Source: Formicarius rufipectus
Lineage: Eukaryota > Chordata > Aves > Passeriformes > Formicariidae
Reading direction: 5' to 3'
Assembly: GCA_013399695.1 (NCBI GenBank)
Contig: VXAU01002502.1
Location: 843,574-907,573 of the forward strand
DNA length: 64,000 bases
The position numbers and the translations under genes are program-made. Positions 59,542 through 64,000 of this stretch are shown here, piece by piece; the stretch's first letter is position 1; the number at the start of each line of letters is the position of its first letter. Under the pieces are notes generated by a model. The model had not been told where the DNA came from, did not search any database, and worked only from the letters and a program-made list of their open reading frames with translations.

Positions 59542-62500
59542 CAAAAATACAGAATAACTTTCTGCATCCACAACCTTCCTTCCCTTGCATTTCCTTTTGT
59601 ATAGACTAGGAGGCTGGCCACAACAAATAGCGCATTATGAAAGTGAAATACCAGAAATATGTGAAAACTTGCAGCAGAATTGGTAGACACAGAAAAAAAA
59701 CTCAAAACGAACATTTTATCCATTGTTAAAGATCTTTCTGAAAATGGCAGATTTACAGTATAATTTTTTCCTATGATTGCAACTTGTTTTCCTTCCCATA
59801 AAAAGGAAAGAAGTTCATAGTGAAGTTGACTTAGCACCAGCCACCTCACTCGGTTTCATTTCTGCACCTAATAAGGTAACTCTCCCCCTTAACTGAAGCC
59901 TAGAATGCATTCAGATCCTGTTCTTTCTATTTTTCGTCATAGCTTTTGAAAAGCTGATGGAGACAAAAATTCAGGGAACCAAAGTAAGGCTTAGAAAAAT
60001 CTCAAGGTAAAGACCTGGGAACAGATCAGTGCAGCTACTGCATCTGTGTGCATTTTCCTTCTGTCTTATAGCAATGAAAATGTCAGAGAAAAAAAAATGG
60101 CTAAGCAGCAAAAGGATTAGCAGGGCTGGTAGAAGATAATCATGTTAGGACAGGTTATGTGACATAGGTGAGAAGCACAGAAGTGAGGGATCAGCCTCCT
60201 CATCTCTGAATCAGAGCAGCCTCTCCTCTCTTGCTTTCTAATAAAAAGAAGGCTATCATGTTTCAGAAGAATGAGAAACAAGGAGTAGGTTCATGATACT
60301 ATAAGAATCTACATTTAATAGAAGAGGGAAAGTAAGACTGTAGCCTCACTTCAAGTATTTCAAAATTGATGAGTAAGGGTAAGAACAAAAAGATAGCAAG
60401 CATTTCCTAGATCACCCCAGTCTTTGAGAATATTCTAAGGGTATGTGGTCTTGCTGACTTACATTTACATGTGTATATGTGCTAATGGCCAAAGAGATGA
60501 GACCTCTCCAGCATCTGTTACTTCATGTTTAATAAGAAGACTCTTCTAATTTATAAATTCTATGAGAAATGACTCAATAACTGATTTAGAAATTCTACAT
60601 AAGCAGAAGGATGTTTAGGAACAGAATAAATCATTTTAAAGCATAAAAGGTAGGGGGTAAAAAAAAAAAAAAAGGAAGTTCAGAACTGGAGAGATTCAAG
60701 TCAGAATTCAGTCTTTTCCTAAGCCCATGTTTTAATAATGTCATTACTGTATAATCACTGCATAATCACAGAAGGAAGTGTTTCCAAGCAAGTTTCCCAC
60801 ATGCTGTTCCCAAAAGACCTGTCCCAAACACGCAAGAATAAAGGCAAAAAGCAAGAAATGTTTTAATTAGGCTGCTACTCTATTAACTTAACCCATCTGG
60901 GAAATACTAGCAATAACTTATTTAGCATAAATTGTCATTCTTTAATCATTTTACCTAATAAAGGGCTCTCCTCTTCACAGCTTGTTCACAACCTGTTGTG
61001 GACACCCAAGGTGTGAAAAGTTAAAGGAGTTATCTCCTCAAAGCTCCCCATTTCCTTAGAACATCTCTAAGCATTCGTTTGTATATCACAGATATGACCT
61101 ACCTTCCCACCAACATACCGAATCTCTGAGCTGCTGGGGAGGAAAATCAGGAAGAGCTGAATTAAAGGCAGAAGGAAAAAGAAAGAATGATTATTCAAGT
61201 TCACCATAAAGGAAAGTGTTTTCCTAGGTGCTGTTTCACCAAAAGGGGGACTGTTAGAATCAGCAAAAATGACCAAAATTATCAGACAATCAAGCCAGTG
61301 AAAACTTGGTGGTCAGAGTGGCAAGGAGCCCTGAATACAGAAATCCAATATTGTCACAAAGCAGTTAATTACTGACATGTGCCATTCATCAGTTCAAGCT
61401 TTGCTTCTCCTTGTCAATATGTACGTGGAATGATTAACAGGAGTGAAACAAGGATGACAAAAGCACCACTAAAGTCATGGGATATATGTGTGTACTTATA
61501 TATATTCAGTATGGATAAGCTTAAAGAGCAGGTCATAAACATCCCACTACACAGGCAGGAGTCATCAGTACTCCCCCATCAGCAGCAACATTCTGCAGAG
61601 TAGGAGCTTGAATTTCCTCAAGCAGGTGACAGCACAGTAGTACATCATGCAAAGTCATAACAGCCATAACCCTTGTTTTAAAGTTAAGAGTGTACACTAC
61701 AGCTTAAGACAGTATGCCAAGTTTATTGGGAAAATATCACTGTGCTAATGTTAAAAGTCTCTCTATATATCTGCCTGTCTAATAAAAGGCTGAATAGCAT
61801 CAAGTTAAACTCTGGCAGACCTTTACCAAAATCCATCATATATTTTTAAATGCAGCAGTATTAAGGTAACTTAAATTAGGCAGTGTTGTGTCTTCAGATA
61901 GAAGTACAGTGAAGGTATCTGTTGTTTTGTAATCAATTACTTGTGATCTCTAAGATCTAAGGAAATTGCAGTGGAGGAGGTTAAAGGTTTCATCCAACTG
62001 TGAGCCTTTGATCTATGAAAAAAGATATTTTTGAGCTGAATCTGAAAAGATTCATGGTTTTCAGCCTGCTTTTCTTTGTTCAGCCCTGCTCTGTAGCCTA
62101 GCAAAACCTGTATGTGCTAGACTTCTGACAGATTTGGCTGAAAAATGTTTCTTATACCAAACATTTCTAATATATTATCTTGGAGAGAAGCCTGACATAT
62201 AAAACATTATCATGTTTTGTGATCTTCAGCACTATAAGATTTCTTTCTTAATATGATTTACTTGAAGAACATGTAAGATATAAAAGAAGGAATTAGCAGC
62301 AATATTTTAGTTTGTTCATCCCTCATCCCATCACATGACAGCACTAGATTGTGAAGTGTTTTGCGATATAAGTCAGGAATAAATTGTCAATCACGTTTAT
62401 TCCTGTGTGTTACAATCACTTTAGATCTGCTGTTTGCCTTTTTTTTTTTTTTTTCTCCGTCCCTAAAAAGAAGCTTGAGAAAAACTGAATATAGACCCTG

Positions 62501-64000
62501 AAATGATCTAATATATTCAAATTCAAACTGCTCTTGGGCTACTATAAATCCCTTGGTTTGTATATTTGAAACACCCTTTTTACATAAAACAAACAAAAAA
62601 CCCCACAAAACATCCTCAAAAAAACCAAACAGGATTATCACATTCTAATGACATCGAAGATATTCTAATTAGAAGGTTGTCTAGCATGCTAAAATATCCT
62701 GAGTCTTAAAAAGTAAGACTGTGTGTGAAGAGATGTAGAGAAATAGCAAGTGTCCTAGCTGCTACAGAAAAGTTCCAAATCATCACCCTATATCAACATT
62801 AATTCCTTGAAAAATTGAACCAAGAATAATTTCTTGGCATTTAAAATTACTTCATAGCCTTGATGGCTTCATCAGATGCAGGGCTGATAGTTTTCCAAAC
62901 ATCAAAAGAGAGGTTCAGAAGACATATTTCAGGAGGTAAACTTTATGAGAATAAAGCTTATGCAGGGAAAAAGGACAATATAGAAGAGAAAAAAGAAAAC
63001 TACAGCTTCTGCAGCTGGGAGGAGGAGAGGGGAAATTTTAAATCCAGAAGTTTCAAAACAGATCACTGCCGGCAAAATGGATCTGAAAATGGATCAGAAA
63101 ACAGCAACAGAACAATGCAATGACTGAACCCTGTTGTTATAACTGTTGAATTTATAAGTTCTGTATAATAACCTTTAGAAATATGCCTTTGGGACTGAAT
63201 TGTGACACCCTGCAATAAGGAATAAGTTAGCCTGAAGGCACATTCCATCAGACAACTATCTACCACAACAGGCATAACTAGCTGGCCACATAATACATAG
63301 ATGTCCTTTCCTCAGCTGACACTAACTGTTGGCCTCAAATTTCCTCTGTTTCTCTTTCCTCCTGAACTGTAATCAACCCACGTTATTAGCTGCTTAGTAA
63401 TATATCCCTTTGTATTTGCTGCCCTTCCACAACTTTTCTTGAGCCTGTATTATTCACTTCCATTTTCCTCTCTCTCCTCCCCTGCCAGGTTATCAGACTA
63501 ACACTGTCCTTATAATTAAAGTATCTGCCCAGACATTTAACTTCAGTTAAGATTAGTGGCAAATTCTCAGGTTCTATTTGAACTTCAACATTGGTTTGTT
63601 TTGAAGAATTTTAAAGTCTTTAGATGAAAATAACTTTTAAAAAATAAAGAAAAGGAAGACAAAAGCTAATAAAGACTTAGGAAAGGATCATCATTAGCTT
63701 TATACTTAAAGATAAATAGGAGGAGTAGGAAAAATCTGAAGTGACAGAACATTATTTCAATGAAAGAATAATAAGAAGCAGCTTTCAAAATAGTACAGAA
63801 GCACTTGGAAACCTTTCAGCAATCTTTTTGAGCTTCAAGGAATGGCACAGATCACAGAATACAGACTGAGACAATACTAAAGGGAAAGCACAAAAGCAAG
63901 AATATGAACTATGAAAAAAACCAGATTTAAAAGTTGTATGTCTGTTATCATATTACTAGCTTAATTCTGCCACCTGTTTACATTTACAAGAGTGAGCCCA
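59542..64000. other. AT-rich unique non-coding block
   Basis: No gene or interspersed repeat was recognised. Poly-A lies near 60659-60674, a T run near 62440-62455 and A/C-rich sequence near 62585-62635. The frames of 60 to 102 codons are unsupported. Confidence 0.5.

Noticed and set aside
1..64000. CRISPR arrays, operons, ribosome binding sites, bacterial terminators
   Set aside because: The window is vertebrate nuclear DNA; no regularly spaced repeats or prokaryotic gene structure is present.

Overview
This window looks like non-coding nuclear DNA from a bird, most likely an intergenic or deep-intronic stretch. It is AT-rich, depleted in CpG and full of homopolymers and microsatellites. 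Its recognisable interspersed repeats are CR1 LINEs and avian-type retroviral solo LTRs. No intact protein-coding gene, convincing exon, CpG island, tRNA or rRNA was recognised. The longest open frames are 120 to 140 codons and match no family I know, apart from those lying inside transposon relics. A passerine is plausible from the LTR types, but the species cannot be fixed by reading alone.

Layout from left to right. 1 to 9.2 kb is unique AT-rich sequence with simple repeats, a 4-N gap and one GC-richer segment with promoter-like features on the minus strand (4.26-4.99 kb). 9.25-9.63 kb is an LTR, and 11.94-12.34 kb is a CR1 remnant. 13.6-15.85 kb holds the most informative feature: a decayed but terminally complete hAT DNA transposon. 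It has matching 14-bp ends and a ZBED5/SCAND3-type transposase pseudogene broken by frameshifts and stops. 16-32 kb is mostly unique, with a small CR1 tail at 29.3 kb. 32.2-35.7 kb carries an LTR, a CR1 fragment and a second, unrelated LTR with clear TATA and polyadenylation signals. 36-38 kb is unique and contains candidate regulatory sequence and a perfect palindrome.

38.5-41.9 kb shows assembly trouble. A 62-bp block recurs 2 kb away, and the sequences on the two sides of a 189-N gap are copies of each other. 42-51.9 kb is largely unique apart from a very old CR1/L3-like remnant at 47 kb. 51.9-59.5 kb contains three more CR1 fragments and a third copy of the first LTR family. The rest is unique.

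No genes work together here. The content is repeat history, possible non-coding regulatory DNA and assembly artefacts. The findings most worth checking are the hAT element, the false duplication around the 41-kb gap, the T-to-G corrupted duplicate at the 18.48-kb gap and the 62-bp dispersed block.
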